From contig NZ_CP020465.1 in NCBI RefSeq assembly GCF_002076895.1, positions 1 through 64,000 on the forward strand: DNA of 64,000 nucleotides, given 5' to 3'. A model generated the notes under the pieces. That model was given only the letters and a program-made list of their open reading frames with translations. It searched no databases and was not told where the DNA came from. This document shows, in pieces, positions 47,340 through 57,221 of this stretch. The DNA comes from Cognaticolwellia beringensis. GTDB lineage: Bacteria > Pseudomonadota > Gammaproteobacteria > Enterobacterales > Alteromonadaceae. The position numbers and the translations under genes are program-made. How positions within the stretch are numbered: position 1 is the stretch's first letter; every line of letters starts with the position of its first letter.

Positions 47340-47365
47340 AACCATCTGTTATATATGGTTTTTTT
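47340..47365 (+). terminator. Orphan terminator-like hairpin upstream of the RND genes
   Basis: AACCAT (47340-47345) pairs with ATGGTT (47355-47360) over a 9-base loop, followed by a T-run to 47365. No rightward gene precedes it, since the two genes to the left read leftward, so it could end a leader transcript or small RNA. Confidence 0.45.
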
Positions 47366-47511
47366 AGTATAATTTGTCGGTTACTTAAAACCGGCGCGAA
47401 TTTTGTAACAAGCATTTACAACTTTGTTAGTTTTTGTAGTCAATAATTTCTGTATCCTATTGGCTATTAAACTAAAAATTTTTAAAACATAGATTTTATG
47501 AGGACGTCATT

Positions 47512-48729
47512 GTGACACGGAAAAAACAAATAATTATACCTATTGTCATTCTAATCGCCGGTTTTTTAATTTTCTTTGCATTTTCAAGTATGAAAAAACC
47601 GCCGCAAGAAAAAGAAGAGGTTGATAATACCCCCATTGTTGCCGTGGAGGCGATTTCTCTTAAACCTATGACATTAGATGTAGACTCATACGGTGTAGTT
47701 AAACCTAAATATGAGACAGAATTAGTCGCTCAAGTTAGCGGACAAATTGTCGAGTTATCGGCAACGTTTGTTCGAGGTGGTTTTGTCAAAGAAGGTCAAT
47801 TATTAGCGCGAATAGATCCTAATGATTACGAAGCGGCACTTATTGAAGCGGAAGCTACCATGGCATCAGCCCGTGCATCGTTAGAAACGGAACGTGCTCA
47901 AGGTCAAGTTGCTAAGCAAGAATGGCAGCAAATTACCGATACTTCGCCAACAGAATTAAGTTTACGTAAACCACAATTAGCGCAAGAAATAGCGCGAGTA
48001 AAATCAGCACAAGCATCGATTTTACGGGCGAAACGTAATTTAGAACGCACGGAAGTTAGGGCTCCATATGATGCGATGATCGATAGCCGCAATGTTGGCT
48101 TAGGTTCGTTTGTTGGTACGGGGAGTATGTTAGGGAAATTATTAGGGACGGCAATTGCTGAAGTGCGTTTGCCAGTAGCCGATAATCAATTAGAATTTTT
48201 AATTGAACAAGGTCAAAACGCAACGGTTAACTTATCTGGTACATTCGCTGGGAGTGAAGTGACTTGGCCTGCAAAAATCGCTCGTAGCGAAGGTGTTATC
48301 GATAGTACAAGTCGAATGAGTTACTTGGTCGCTGAAATTTTTGACCCCTATGCTTTATTAGATGAAAATTCAAAAACACCCTTACGTTTTGGCTCCTATG
48401 TGAATGCAAATATTTTAGGTGTGGCCATTGAGCAAGCTGCCAGTATTCCTCGATATTTAGTGGCTAATAGCCAAGTGGCATTATTAGACAGTGAATCTAA
48501 ATTACATTATTCAGCCGTAAAAATTGTCCGTCAAGATGGTCAAAATGTCATTATTTCAAGCGGTTTAGCTGATGGTGACCAATTGATAGTTTCTGCGCTT
48601 GATTATCCGGTTGATGGTATGAAATTAGCCTTGATTAGTGATAAGTCACAACAAGAGAGTGAAGAAGATCTTGACGACCAAGAAAGTGAGTCACAAGTGG
48701 CAAAAAATGACAGTGGTTCAGGGGAATAA
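47512..48729 (+). CDS. RND efflux system periplasmic adaptor (membrane fusion protein)
   Basis: A 405-residue HlyD/AcrA-type adaptor: N-terminal membrane anchor (IIIPIVILIAGFLIFFAF), lipoyl halves (YETELVAQVSGQIVELSATF with FVKEGQLLARIDPNDYEAAL, and RTEVRAPYDAMIDSRNVGLGSFV), an alpha-hairpin coiled coil at about 105-180, beta-barrel and membrane-proximal domains, and an acidic tail. It starts with GTG at 47512 with GAGG 8 bases upstream. It joins the inner-membrane pump to an outer-membrane channel (not in this window). It is two bases from the pump gene. Confidence 0.93.
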   Translation: MTRKKQIIIPIVILIAGFLIFFAFSSMKKPPQEKEEVDNTPIVAVEAISLKPMTLDVDSYGVVKPKYETELVAQVSGQIVELSATFVRGGFVKEGQLLARIDPNDYEAALIEAEATMASARASLETERAQGQVAKQEWQQITDTSPTELSLRKPQLAQEIARVKSAQASILRAKRNLERTEVRAPYDAMIDSRNVGLGSFVGTGSMLGKLLGTAIAEVRLPVADNQLEFLIEQGQNATVNLSGTFAGSEVTWPAKIARSEGVIDSTSRMSYLVAEIFDPYALLDENSKTPLRFGSYVNANILGVAIEQAASIPRYLVANSQVALLDSESKLHYSAVKIVRQDGQNVIISSGLADGDQLIVSALDYPVDGMKLALISDKSQQESEEDLDDQESESQVAKNDSGSGE

Positions 48730-48731
48730 TC

Positions 48732-51700
48732 ATGACAACTGTTACACCTAAAAAAACCGCAGAAATTGATCACAGCATTGATACTAATAGCGGAATAATA
48801 GCTTGGTTTGCGCGCAATAGCGTCGCGGCGAATTTACTAATGATTTTTATATTAGTAGGTGGTTTTTTAACTATTCAAACCATTAACAAGCAAATGTTTC
48901 CTCAAGTTAAAGTTAATTGGATATCTTATGCTGCGCCATATCCAGGGGCGGCACCGCAAGAGGTTGAAGAAGGGATAACGATTAAAATTGAAGAAGCATT
49001 AGAAACCGTTCAAGGCCTTAAACGCGTTATTACTTATTCAAATCGTAACTTTTCTAATGGTTGGTTTGAAGTTGAATTAGATTATGATCCTCAAGTTGTA
49101 CTAGAAGAAGTTAAATCGGCAATAGACTCGATTTCAAGCTTTCCTGATGGCATGGAAAGAATAAAAATTGAGCGAGAAAAGTTTCGTCAAGAAGTCATGT
49201 ACCTCAGTCTATATGGAGATTTAACTAACGGTGAATTAAAAGAGCTAGGCCGTAAATTCCATAATGAGATCCAACAACTTCCAAGTATTAATATTTCTGA
49301 TTTGTTCAGCGGCTTAAATTATGAAATTTCTATCGAAGTAAGCAAAGATAAACTTAGAGAATACGGTTTGAGTTTTAATGATATTGCCACTGCCGTGCGC
49401 GGTTATTCGCGAAATATGTCTGCAGGGCAAATTCGTGCAGAAAATGGCTATATTAATTTGCGTGTAGAAAATCAGGCCTATCGAGGACATGAATTCGAGC
49501 AAATACCCGTGGTCACTTTAGCCGATGGTACCCTTATTGTTTTAGGCGAATTGGCAACCATTATTGATGGCTTTGAAGAGGGATTACAATACTCCAAGTT
49601 TAATGGCAAAAACTCAGTTACCATATTTATTGGCGCAGCTGATAACCAGAGCATCACCGATATTGCGAGTGTCGTGAACAAATATGTTGAAGATAAGTCA
49701 GCGATATTACCTACTGGCGTTAAGTTAGAGACGTGGGTTGATATGACCTACTATCTTGAAGGTCGCTTAAATATGATGGTAGACAACATGAAAAGTGGTG
49801 CCGTACTCGTATTTTTAATGTTGGCGCTATTTTTACGTGTTCGTTTAGCTTTTTGGGTAATGATGGGGCTACCTGTATGTTTCCTAGGAACGTTACTTGT
49901 CATGCCACTCGAGTTTGTTAATGTCACTATTAATGTGATTAGCTTATTTGCCTTTATATTAGTGTTAGGCATCGTGGTTGATGACGCCATTGTCATGGGT
50001 GAAAGTGCCCATGATGAAATTGAAGAACACGGACATAGTACCGATAATGTCATTCGTGGTGTTAAACGCGTTGCTATGCCTGCCACATTTGGCGTTTTAA
50101 CCACTATAGCGGTATTTCTGCCCTTTCTTTTTGGAGAAGGCCCATCTTCCGCGTTCGGTAAAGCTATTGGCTCTGTGGTTATTTTGTGCTTAATTTTCTC
50201 TTTGATTGAATCGAAACTAATTTTACCGGCACATTTGGTAAAAATGAAAATGAAAGCATTTAATCCGAAAAATCCTATTGATAGATTGCGTCGTTGGATT
50301 GATATCAAATTAAAAGGCTTTATCGATAATGTTTATAGCCCGGCTTTAGCTCTTTTTATTCAATATCGCTATGGCGTATTAATGTTCTTTGTTAGCTTAA
50401 TGCTCATTAGTGCCGGCTTGTTTAGTGGTGGCTTTGTTCGCTTTGTAGGACAACCTAAGATTCCTCACGATTTTCCACGCATTACTGTTGAAATGAATGT
50501 TGATGCTTCAGAGAAAGCAACATTAGATACTTTATTGAAAATTCAAGGCGTTATTAACCGTATCGATAGAGACATTGAAGCAGAATATGGCAATTCAATG
50601 ATCTCGGATATGCAGGTTGATCTGCGCAGTAGAACAAGTGGGCAGATCATGGTTAAGTTAGTTATTCCTGAATTGCGCCCCATGGACACTTTTGCACTTG
50701 CAGATTTATGGCGTAAAGCTATACCAAACTATCCAGGTGTTAAATCATTTAACATTGGAGATAACTTATTTGGTGGTGGTCGAGATGATGGTGATATAGC
50801 TTTTAGATTAGAAAGTAAAAATGATGCAGAACTAGTAGCAGCTGCTAAAGAGTTAAAAGCTAAACTTAATTCACTTAAGGGTATTGGTGATGTAAATGAC
50901 AGCCGTCAAACCAGTGCTCAAGAAGTGCAATTTGAACTAAAACCATTAGCCTATAGCTTGAATTTGACACTAGCGAATATTGCTTCACAGGTTAGTTATA
51001 GCTTTTACGGATTAGAAGCTCAGCGTATTTTACGTGACAGTGAAGAAGTGAAGGTGATGGTGCGATATCCGCTTGAACAACGTAGCTCTATTGGTCATGT
51101 TGATAATGTCATGATACAAGCGCCAAATGGAGCTGAACTGCCACTATCAGAACTTGCGGTTATTACGCTGCAAGAAGGCGTAACAAGCATACGCCGAGAA
51201 AATGGTAATCGAACCATTAATGTTTGGGCGAGTGTTGACGCAGAACAGGTTGAACCATTTAAAGTGGCGAATGATATTCGAGATAATTTCATGCCAAAAT
51301 TATTAAAAAAATACCCGCAAGTTAAAAGTGAAGTAACGGGTAGTATTCAAGAAGAAATGGATGGTGCTGACAGTCAGTTGCGCGATTTCGTTATCTCATC
51401 AATGATCATATTTTCATTGCTAGCGATACCATTAAAATCTTACTCTCAAGCGACGATGATAATGGTGGTTATTCCATTTGGTATCATTGGTGCTGTAATT
51501 GGTCACTTCATTTTAGGTATGGACTTAAATGCCTTATCAGTGATGGGGATACTGGCTGCCGCCGGGGTAGTGGTGAATGACTCACTCGTCATGGTTGACT
51601 ATGTTAACAATGCAAGAAAACGCGGTGTGCGACTGGTTGATGCGGTAATGCATGCCGGTAGTAAGCGCTTCAGAGCTATTATGTTAACCTCGATAACGAC

Positions 51701-51935
51701 ATTTATTGGGTTAGTGCCTATCATCTTTTTTGAAGTTAGTGCACAAGCAAAAATTGTTATTCCTATGGCCGTATCATTAGCTTTTGGGGTGTTATTTGCC
51801 ACCATAGTAACCTTGGTGCTGATACCTTGCCTTTATTTAATAATTGAAGATATTAAAGCATTGTTTAAACGTAAGAAAAAAGTACCTGATACAAATACAC
51901 CCGCTTTAGATAGCCTTAAAAGTGAAACCTTATAG
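48732..51935 (+). CDS. RND efflux transporter permease (AcrB/MdtBC-like superfamily)
   Basis: A 1067-residue inner-membrane proton antiporter with 12 membrane segments and two large periplasmic loops. Seen are NSVAANLLMIFILVGGFLTI (segment 1), GAVLVFLMLALFLRVRLAFWV (segment 2), the Asp pair of segment 4 (GIVVDDAIVMGE), PATFGVLTTIAVFLPF, and the second-half AAGVVVNDSLVMVDYVNNAR and TSITTFIGLVPI. It probably exports hydrophobic or amphiphilic compounds; it is of the type common in Alteromonadales without a local regulator. Substrate unknown. Confidence 0.94.
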   Translation: MTTVTPKKTAEIDHSIDTNSGIIAWFARNSVAANLLMIFILVGGFLTIQTINKQMFPQVKVNWISYAAPYPGAAPQEVEEGITIKIEEALETVQGLKRVITYSNRNFSNGWFEVELDYDPQVVLEEVKSAIDSISSFPDGMERIKIEREKFRQEVMYLSLYGDLTNGELKELGRKFHNEIQQLPSINISDLFSGLNYEISIEVSKDKLREYGLSFNDIATAVRGYSRNMSAGQIRAENGYINLRVENQAYRGHEFEQIPVVTLADGTLIVLGELATIIDGFEEGLQYSKFNGKNSVTIFIGAADNQSITDIASVVNKYVEDKSAILPTGVKLETWVDMTYYLEGRLNMMVDNMKSGAVLVFLMLALFLRVRLAFWVMMGLPVCFLGTLLVMPLEFVNVTINVISLFAFILVLGIVVDDAIVMGESAHDEIEEHGHSTDNVIRGVKRVAMPATFGVLTTIAVFLPFLFGEGPSSAFGKAIGSVVILCLIFSLIESKLILPAHLVKMKMKAFNPKNPIDRLRRWIDIKLKGFIDNVYSPALALFIQYRYGVLMFFVSLMLISAGLFSGGFVRFVGQPKIPHDFPRITVEMNVDASEKATLDTLLKIQGVINRIDRDIEAEYGNSMISDMQVDLRSRTSGQIMVKLVIPELRPMDTFALADLWRKAIPNYPGVKSFNIGDNLFGGGRDDGDIAFRLESKNDAELVAAAKELKAKLNSLKGIGDVNDSRQTSAQEVQFELKPLAYSLNLTLANIASQVSYSFYGLEAQRILRDSEEVKVMVRYPLEQRSSIGHVDNVMIQAPNGAELPLSELAVITLQEGVTSIRRENGNRTINVWASVDAEQVEPFKVANDIRDNFMPKLLKKYPQVKSEVTGSIQEEMDGADSQLRDFVISSMIIFSLLAIPLKSYSQATMIMVVIPFGIIGAVIGHFILGMDLNALSVMGILAAAGVVVNDSLVMVDYVNNARKRGVRLVDAVMHAGSKRFRAIMLTSITTFIGLVPIIFFEVSAQAKIVIPMAVSLAFGVLFATIVTLVLIPCLYLIIEDIKALFKRKKKVPDTNTPALDSLKSETL

Positions 51936-52013
51936 GGATGATTTTTCACGGGTTATTATTTAAAAAAGCTAATTATAAATCAGCTTAGTACTAGTCAGGG
52001 GTAAGCTAAAATT

Positions 52014-52043
52014 AAAAAGCCATCACAATGTGATGGCTTTTTT
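52014..52043. terminator. Bidirectional terminator between RND permease and 2OG oxygenase genes
   Basis: AAAAAGCCATCAC (52014-52026) pairs perfectly with GTGATGGCTTTTT (52030-52042) over a 3-base loop, with T or A runs on both sides, serving both convergent genes. Confidence 0.95.
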
Positions 52044-52059
52044 GACTGATAAAAGAGCG

Positions 52060-52899
52060 TTATTTAACCCCTAACTCTTTTAACCTTTCCAATAAATAAC
52101 TGGCATGGGTGTGCTTTTCTGATAACACGACTTCGTTACGAGGGTGTAAAAATAATGGTAAAGATATCCGTGATTTAGTCGCATTTTCACCTGTTGGATT
52201 AATAACTCTGTGACTTGTTGATGGAAAATAGCCTTGCGACGCTTCTTGAAGCATGTCGCCAATATTGACAATCAAATGCCCAAAGTCAGCAGGAACATCA
52301 AGCCATTCGCCATCTTGTGCTTGTACTTGTAAACCTGGTTCATTGGCGGCAGGCAAAATAGTCAATAGATTAATATCTTCGTGTGCTGCTGCGCGAATAG
52401 CCCCTGGCTCTTCTGTGCCTTTGAGTGGCGGATAATGCAAAATTCTTAATAAAGTATTTGGTGTGTCCATGATCATATTCGACAGAGATTCTGAATAGAG
52501 CTTTGTGACCTCTGGTGGACTATATTGCTCTACCCAATCAAGTAATTCGCTTGCGAGATCTGAAGCCATAGTATAATAGTTAAGAATATCGGTTTTTAGT
52601 TGCTCAGGAATACGTCCCCAAGGATAGACATGATAATATTCTTTAATATCTTTTTTTGTGTGACCTTTAGCGGTTTCTGAAATTTCAGGCGCAAAGTATC
52701 CGTCTTGCTTTTCAGGATCAAATGCAAAGTCTTTTTTCTCTTCATGCGTAAAAAACGTATACCAATCCTGATATATTTTATCTACTAATGCCTGTTGAAT
52801 AGGGTGATTAGTTAATACCCCAAACCCTGTGTTTCGCAGACTCTCGACAAATTTTTGTGCAGCGTCATCAGCGCGATAATCAACAACTTGTACTTGCAT
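52060..52899 (-). CDS. 2-oxoglutarate/Fe(II)-dependent oxygenase, isopenicillin N synthase family
   Basis: A 279-residue double-stranded beta-helix oxygenase. The N-terminal DIOX_N part is VVDYRADDAAQKFVESLRNTGFGVL. The iron ligands are His and Asp in AAAHEDINLLTIL and the distal His in PSTSHRVINP, followed by the 2-oxoglutarate-binding Arg in KSRISLPLFLHP. Bacterial members act on amino acids or small metabolites. The substrate is not predictable. No operon partners. Confidence 0.9.
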   Translation of the reverse strand: MQVQVVDYRADDAAQKFVESLRNTGFGVLTNHPIQQALVDKIYQDWYTFFTHEEKKDFAFDPEKQDGYFAPEISETAKGHTKKDIKEYYHVYPWGRIPEQLKTDILNYYTMASDLASELLDWVEQYSPPEVTKLYSESLSNMIMDTPNTLLRILHYPPLKGTEEPGAIRAAAHEDINLLTILPAANEPGLQVQAQDGEWLDVPADFGHLIVNIGDMLQEASQGYFPSTSHRVINPTGENATKSRISLPLFLHPRNEVVLSEKHTHASYLLERLKELGVK

Positions 52900-53146
52900 A
52901 GTTTTCCCCTAATACAATAATCTTAATGCTTAATCTTTATTTTTACGTATTATATACCAAACTAAAAGGAAGTTGATAAATTCAATCATGGTTGGCAAAT
53001 ACTTATTATACTTCATGTGGTATAACTTGATCAGTACCAAGCTTACAGTGACTTCAGCTGACACCAAGTAATTCAATTTTAATAACACTTTTTATAAGTT
53101 GTTATCGGTTATTAAATAAATTTCATTAAATAAAAAGAGAAGTAGC

Positions 53147-53434
53147 ATGATAAAAAATTTGGTTATTATCGTTTCCTCAGTGGTATTTTTTTCGGCTTGC
53201 AGCTCCAGTAATAATGCTTGTGAAGATGTAACGCTAGCGTCAGAACAAATACAACAATGCCAATCATTGCATAAACAAATTATTAATACTAAAAATAAGC
53301 CTATAATGCGTACAGAATTGGAGCGTAGATACCAACAAGATTGTATTGATATTCGTTATTATCGGGATGACAAGCAAGCTGGCGTTTGTGGTAACAAGAA
53401 AGAAGTCGCCGAGTCTCAAGAACTTAACAAATAA
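53147..53434 (+). CDS. Small Cys-containing lipoprotein, unknown function
   Basis: A 95-residue protein with a lipoprotein signal (MIKNLVIIVSSVVFFSACSS; lipobox FSAC) and a short body with four further Cys, enough for two disulfides (NACEDV, IQQCQS, QDCIDI, GVCGNK). Not recognised. It stands alone between the oxygenase and the c-di-GMP enzyme. Confidence 0.75.
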   Translation: MIKNLVIIVSSVVFFSACSSSNNACEDVTLASEQIQQCQSLHKQIINTKNKPIMRTELERRYQQDCIDIRYYRDDKQAGVCGNKKEVAESQELNK

Positions 53435-53536
53435 AACAATAACTTAGATGGATGTTTCCCCCTTTTTTTGTTACTTTAATTTCCTATTTGAAAGGATTGG
53501 GGTACACATAGCTTAACCCCTTGATAAAATTTAACT

Positions 53537-56113
53537 GTGCAGTATGGTGAAAAGTTGACAGATTCATTAACTAATTCAAATGCAGATTTGGCAAAAGAAT
53601 CTATTGCATTACTGAGTAAGTATCAAAAGCTACAAGACCGCTACACGGCTTTGTTGCAGCTTAACCAATTATCCATTGATTGTGCGGACCTTAACGCCCT
53701 TCTTGAGCAAGTTCATCATGCTATTGCGGGTGTGATGAGCGCCAATAATTTCTATATCGTACTATATGATCAAACATTTTCAACCTTAGAATTTGTTTAC
53801 CATGTTGATGAAAAGGACGAAATGGAACCAAGGAAATATGCACTAAGTGAATTTGAAGGCACTATGACAAGTTATGTTATAGAAACAGGCAAAGCCTTGC
53901 TGGCGACGCCTGAAGTGATCACACAATTAGAACAAGAGCATAAAATTGATCCGGTAGGTATCGGCACTGCAGGTGTCGATTGGCTTGGCGTACCCTTAAT
54001 AGATGATGGCTTTGTTATCGGAGTCATGGCAATACAAAGTTACTCAGCGGAAACTCGTTATCAAGAGTCAGAACGAGATTTACTGGAGTTTACCGCTCAA
54101 CATATCGTTACAGCATTAACACGCTTGCAAGATCGCGGGCGATTAAAAGACGCGGTTGACGCACGTACTCGAGAATTAATGCAACAAATTCGCGATCGCG
54201 AGAAAGCTGAATTACTGCAAGAGTCGTTATATCGAATTTCAGAGTTAACCAATGATCCAGATTTAGAGATAGATACTTTTTACAGCCTGGTTCACAACAT
54301 TGTAGGGCAGTTGATCAACGCCGAAAATTTTTATATTGCTAAGTATGATGCAAAAAATGACGAGTTATTTTTTGCCTATTTTCTTGATCAACAATTTAAT
54401 AATGACGATGGATATTATAAGCCTCGAAAACTATCAAACCACTTCACTGAATTAGTGTTAAGAAGTGGTGAAACTGTATTGCTTGATCAGCAAGGTATGG
54501 TGGACTTACATCAAAAAGGCATCACCATTAAGCCTGAAACTGATGTGTTATCATGGCTTGGAGTGCCATTAATTCATTCCGGAGAATTGCTTGGCGCGAT
54601 GGTGATACAAAGTTACCAACAATCCGTGTTTTTTACCGAGCAAGACGCAGAGCTATTGCGCTTTGTATCACGGCATGTGGCCTCAGCGATGAAGCGACGT
54701 GAAATTGCCAATGATGAACGAAAAACTTATGAACTGTTAGAACACCAAGTAAAACTTCGCACGGCCGCCTTAGAAGATGAAATAAAACAACGTAAAGTAG
54801 CCGAAGAAAAACTTAAACATGCAGCCTCACATGACATTCTTACCGGTTTACCAAATCGAGCGGTATTTATTGATTTATTAAATCGTGCTATTGCGCGTAA
54901 TAAACGCCATCCTGAATTTAAATTTGCCGTATTGTTTCTCGATTTAGACCGTTTTAAAGTGGTCAACGACAATCTTGGGCATCATGCTGGAGATAACCTG
55001 TTAAAAGAAATTTCTACTGCGTTAATTGACGTAATTCGAGACAAAGATACCGTTGCACGCTTAGGTGGTGACGAGTTTGTTATATTAGTAGAAGATATAG
55101 AGGGTAGTGAAGGTATATTCGAAGTGGCGAAACGCATAACGTCATTAATGTCATTACCATTTATGATTGAAAATCAATCTGTTTTTATTGGTACTAGCAT
55201 TGGTGTGTTATTTAATAACGAGCGTTATGACAGTGCAGACTCTATGCTCAGAGATGCCGATATTGCGATGTATCATGCAAAAGATAAAGGTAAAGGACGC
55301 TTTGAGGTATTTGACTCAAGCATGCATAAAGAAGTACAAAACGCCTTGTCGTTAGAGTCGGATATTCGAAAAGCTATTGATAACCAAGAGTTTATACCGT
55401 ACTTTCAACCAATAGTGCAGATTACCGACGGTAAAATTATCGGCTTTGAAGCTTTAGCGCGTTGGCCGAGTGATAAACGTGGTTTCGTCTACCCTGACGA
55501 CTTTATTCCGTTAGCAGAAGAAACCAATTTAGTTATGGCTATCGATTTACAAATTTTAGAGAAATCTTGCCAGCAATTAATGCTTTGGCAGCAACGTTTA
55601 GGTCTAGACCACCTTTATGTTAGCTGTAATCTATATTGTAACCACTTCTTTAACTTAAGTTTACCGCAAGACATTCAATCTATTATTGATAAAACCGGTG
55701 TGCAACCTCACCAGGTTCGTGTTGAACTAACAGAACGTGCATTATTAGAAAATAGTGACGTTGTGCTCGATAACATGCTGGCATTGAAAAGAATGGGTGT
55801 AAAAATATTACTCGATGATTTTGGCACGGGTTATTCGAGTTTAAGTTATTTACATCGCTTCCCGATGGATGTCTTAAAAATTGACCGTTCTTTTATTCAT
55901 AAAGTACATGAAAGGGGTAATCATCAAGCGATAATTAAAACCATTATTGATTTAGCGGCTAATTTAAATATGGCGACAGTAGGGGAAGGTATAGAGCACG
56001 AAGCAGATGCCCAACTGTTGAAATCAATGGGTTGTGATTATGGTCAAGGTTACTATTATTTTAAACCTTTACCGGGCGATGAAATCGAAAGCTTTTTACT
56101 GAGTAAAAGCTAA
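53537..56113 (+). CDS. Bifunctional diguanylate cyclase/phosphodiesterase with two GAF domains
   Basis: An 858-residue cytoplasmic protein. GAF1 (about 45-200) and GAF2 (about 235-390) are similar to each other (VDWLGVPLIDDGFVIGVMAIQSY; LSWLGVPLIHSGELLGAMVIQSY). A coiled coil (about 393-430) leads to a GGDEF domain with intact active site (DTVARLGGDEFVILVEDIE) and an EAL domain with intact motifs (IGFEALARWPS; RVELTERALLENS; LDDFGTGYSSLSYL; KIDRSF; VGEGIEHEAD). Both activities on c-di-GMP are possible, with GAF domains as sensors. The start is GTG at 53537 or TTG at 53555; neither has a strong Shine-Dalgarno. c-di-GMP enzymes often govern pili and biofilm, but no local link is shown. Confidence 0.92.
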   Translation: MQYGEKLTDSLTNSNADLAKESIALLSKYQKLQDRYTALLQLNQLSIDCADLNALLEQVHHAIAGVMSANNFYIVLYDQTFSTLEFVYHVDEKDEMEPRKYALSEFEGTMTSYVIETGKALLATPEVITQLEQEHKIDPVGIGTAGVDWLGVPLIDDGFVIGVMAIQSYSAETRYQESERDLLEFTAQHIVTALTRLQDRGRLKDAVDARTRELMQQIRDREKAELLQESLYRISELTNDPDLEIDTFYSLVHNIVGQLINAENFYIAKYDAKNDELFFAYFLDQQFNNDDGYYKPRKLSNHFTELVLRSGETVLLDQQGMVDLHQKGITIKPETDVLSWLGVPLIHSGELLGAMVIQSYQQSVFFTEQDAELLRFVSRHVASAMKRREIANDERKTYELLEHQVKLRTAALEDEIKQRKVAEEKLKHAASHDILTGLPNRAVFIDLLNRAIARNKRHPEFKFAVLFLDLDRFKVVNDNLGHHAGDNLLKEISTALIDVIRDKDTVARLGGDEFVILVEDIEGSEGIFEVAKRITSLMSLPFMIENQSVFIGTSIGVLFNNERYDSADSMLRDADIAMYHAKDKGKGRFEVFDSSMHKEVQNALSLESDIRKAIDNQEFIPYFQPIVQITDGKIIGFEALARWPSDKRGFVYPDDFIPLAEETNLVMAIDLQILEKSCQQLMLWQQRLGLDHLYVSCNLYCNHFFNLSLPQDIQSIIDKTGVQPHQVRVELTERALLENSDVVLDNMLALKRMGVKILLDDFGTGYSSLSYLHRFPMDVLKIDRSFIHKVHERGNHQAIIKTIIDLAANLNMATVGEGIEHEADAQLLKSMGCDYGQGYYYFKPLPGDEIESFLLSKS

Positions 56114-56494
56114 ACCAATACAGCGTTTAAATTCTCAAAATACCATGACCAATATTCGCTAATAACTAACTTATCAGCGAATTCTCTAGATTTAATTGAT
56201 TATAACAACCTCACTGTTACCTGATTATTGATACGGGTTTAAATAACGACTACTGTGTTATTTATTAAATCATTATGGCTGCATGGATGTCGCTTATTAG
56301 GCAATGCTAAAGCCGATAGGCATAACAAACTCGTAATTAACATAAATACCTTATATTTGGTCATTTTTTCTGTGTATAAAATAGACCACTTAATGATTCA
56401 AATTGGGATAGCAACACAATGTATTGGCGCTTTTGGGGTTTTTACGGTAATTTATTCTGTAATTTAAGTCATTCACCATAAAATAGACTAACAA
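56114..56494. other. Intergenic region between the GGDEF-EAL gene and the Lrp-type regulator
   Basis: About 380 bases. A 70-codon open frame (56255-56467) is present but has no Shine-Dalgarno or recognisable features and I do not call it. No terminator or repeat stands out. Confidence 0.55.
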
Positions 56495-56986
56495 ATGACA
56501 AATAGTAAACCCAGAACGCTAGATCGCATTGATTTAACTATTTTAGATATTTTACAAAAAAATGGTCGGATATCAAATAACACTTTAGCACAACATGTTA
56601 ATTTAAGTGCGAGTCCCTGTTTGGAGCGGGTAAAACGCCTCGAACAAGAAGGCTATATCGAGCGCTACGGTGCTTTTTTAAATGCCAGCAAGTTAAAGTG
56701 TGGTATGACCGCATTTATTCAAGTAACGCTTGATCGTACTACTGCTGATATTTTTAATAAGTTTCGCGCTCAGGTAATTGAAATTAAAGAAGTGGCTGAA
56801 TGTCATATGGTAGTAGGAGGCTTTGATTACTTGCTGAAATTACGTTTCGAAAATATGGATGCATATCGGGTCTTATTAGGTAATATCGTTGAGTTGCCGG
56901 GGGTGTCACAAACCCATACTTATGTGGTTATGGAACATGTAAAACGACACTCAGGTATTCCAATTTTCGATGACCAAATGCAGTAA
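56495..56986 (+). CDS. Lrp/AsnC family transcriptional regulator
   Basis: A 163-residue protein: N-terminal helix-turn-helix (LDRIDLTILDILQKNGRISNN and LSASPCLERVKRLEQEGYIERY) and C-terminal RAM/AsnC ligand domain (VAECHMVVGGFDYLLKLRFENMDAY; LPGVSQTHTYVVMEHVK). It is closer to Lrp/BkdR-like than to AsnC by length and HTH. It probably senses an amino acid. No neighbouring amino acid gene reveals the target. Confidence 0.92.
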   Translation: MTNSKPRTLDRIDLTILDILQKNGRISNNTLAQHVNLSASPCLERVKRLEQEGYIERYGAFLNASKLKCGMTAFIQVTLDRTTADIFNKFRAQVIEIKEVAECHMVVGGFDYLLKLRFENMDAYRVLLGNIVELPGVSQTHTYVVMEHVKRHSGIPIFDDQMQ

Positions 56987-57221
56987 TGCAAAGTTATAGT
57001 AACACTCTATGCTCTACGCACTGTTTGCTTTTAGTATTGTAAACTAGTTTTTTCAGATAACAGCAGATATAGTGTCAGAAGATATTTTTTAGCTGCTTTT
57101 ATTGATGTAAATTTCTAAAAAGCTCAGATGTAATTATAATAATAATTAAGCCAAATGGATATTTCATTACCAAGTTTAGGAGTGATTTTAATGTCTATTA
57201 GGCTTAAGTTAATGAGAATCC

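Larger units (their letters stand above)
46883..47511. other. 629-base intergenic region upstream of the RND pump genes
   Basis: No credible reading frame. It holds a perfect 14-base inverted repeat (47275-47324), a terminator-like hairpin facing right (47340-47365), and a further short hairpin CGGTT/AACCG (47378-47393). The stretch is long for this genome segment and more structured than neighbouring gaps, so it may hold a regulatory leader or a small RNA. Confidence 0.6.

Noticed and set aside
49751-50308. 185-codon minus-strand open frame inside the RND permease gene
   Set aside because: It lies wholly opposite a strongly conserved coding region and is a composition artefact.
52060-52899. 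Isopenicillin N synthase or ethylene-forming enzyme function
   Set aside because: The family fold and iron ligands are clear but nothing distinguishes a specific substrate, so only the general class is called.
56255-56467. 70-codon open frame between the GGDEF-EAL gene and the Lrp-type gene
   Set aside because: No Shine-Dalgarno, no recognisable domain, and composition typical of intergenic DNA.
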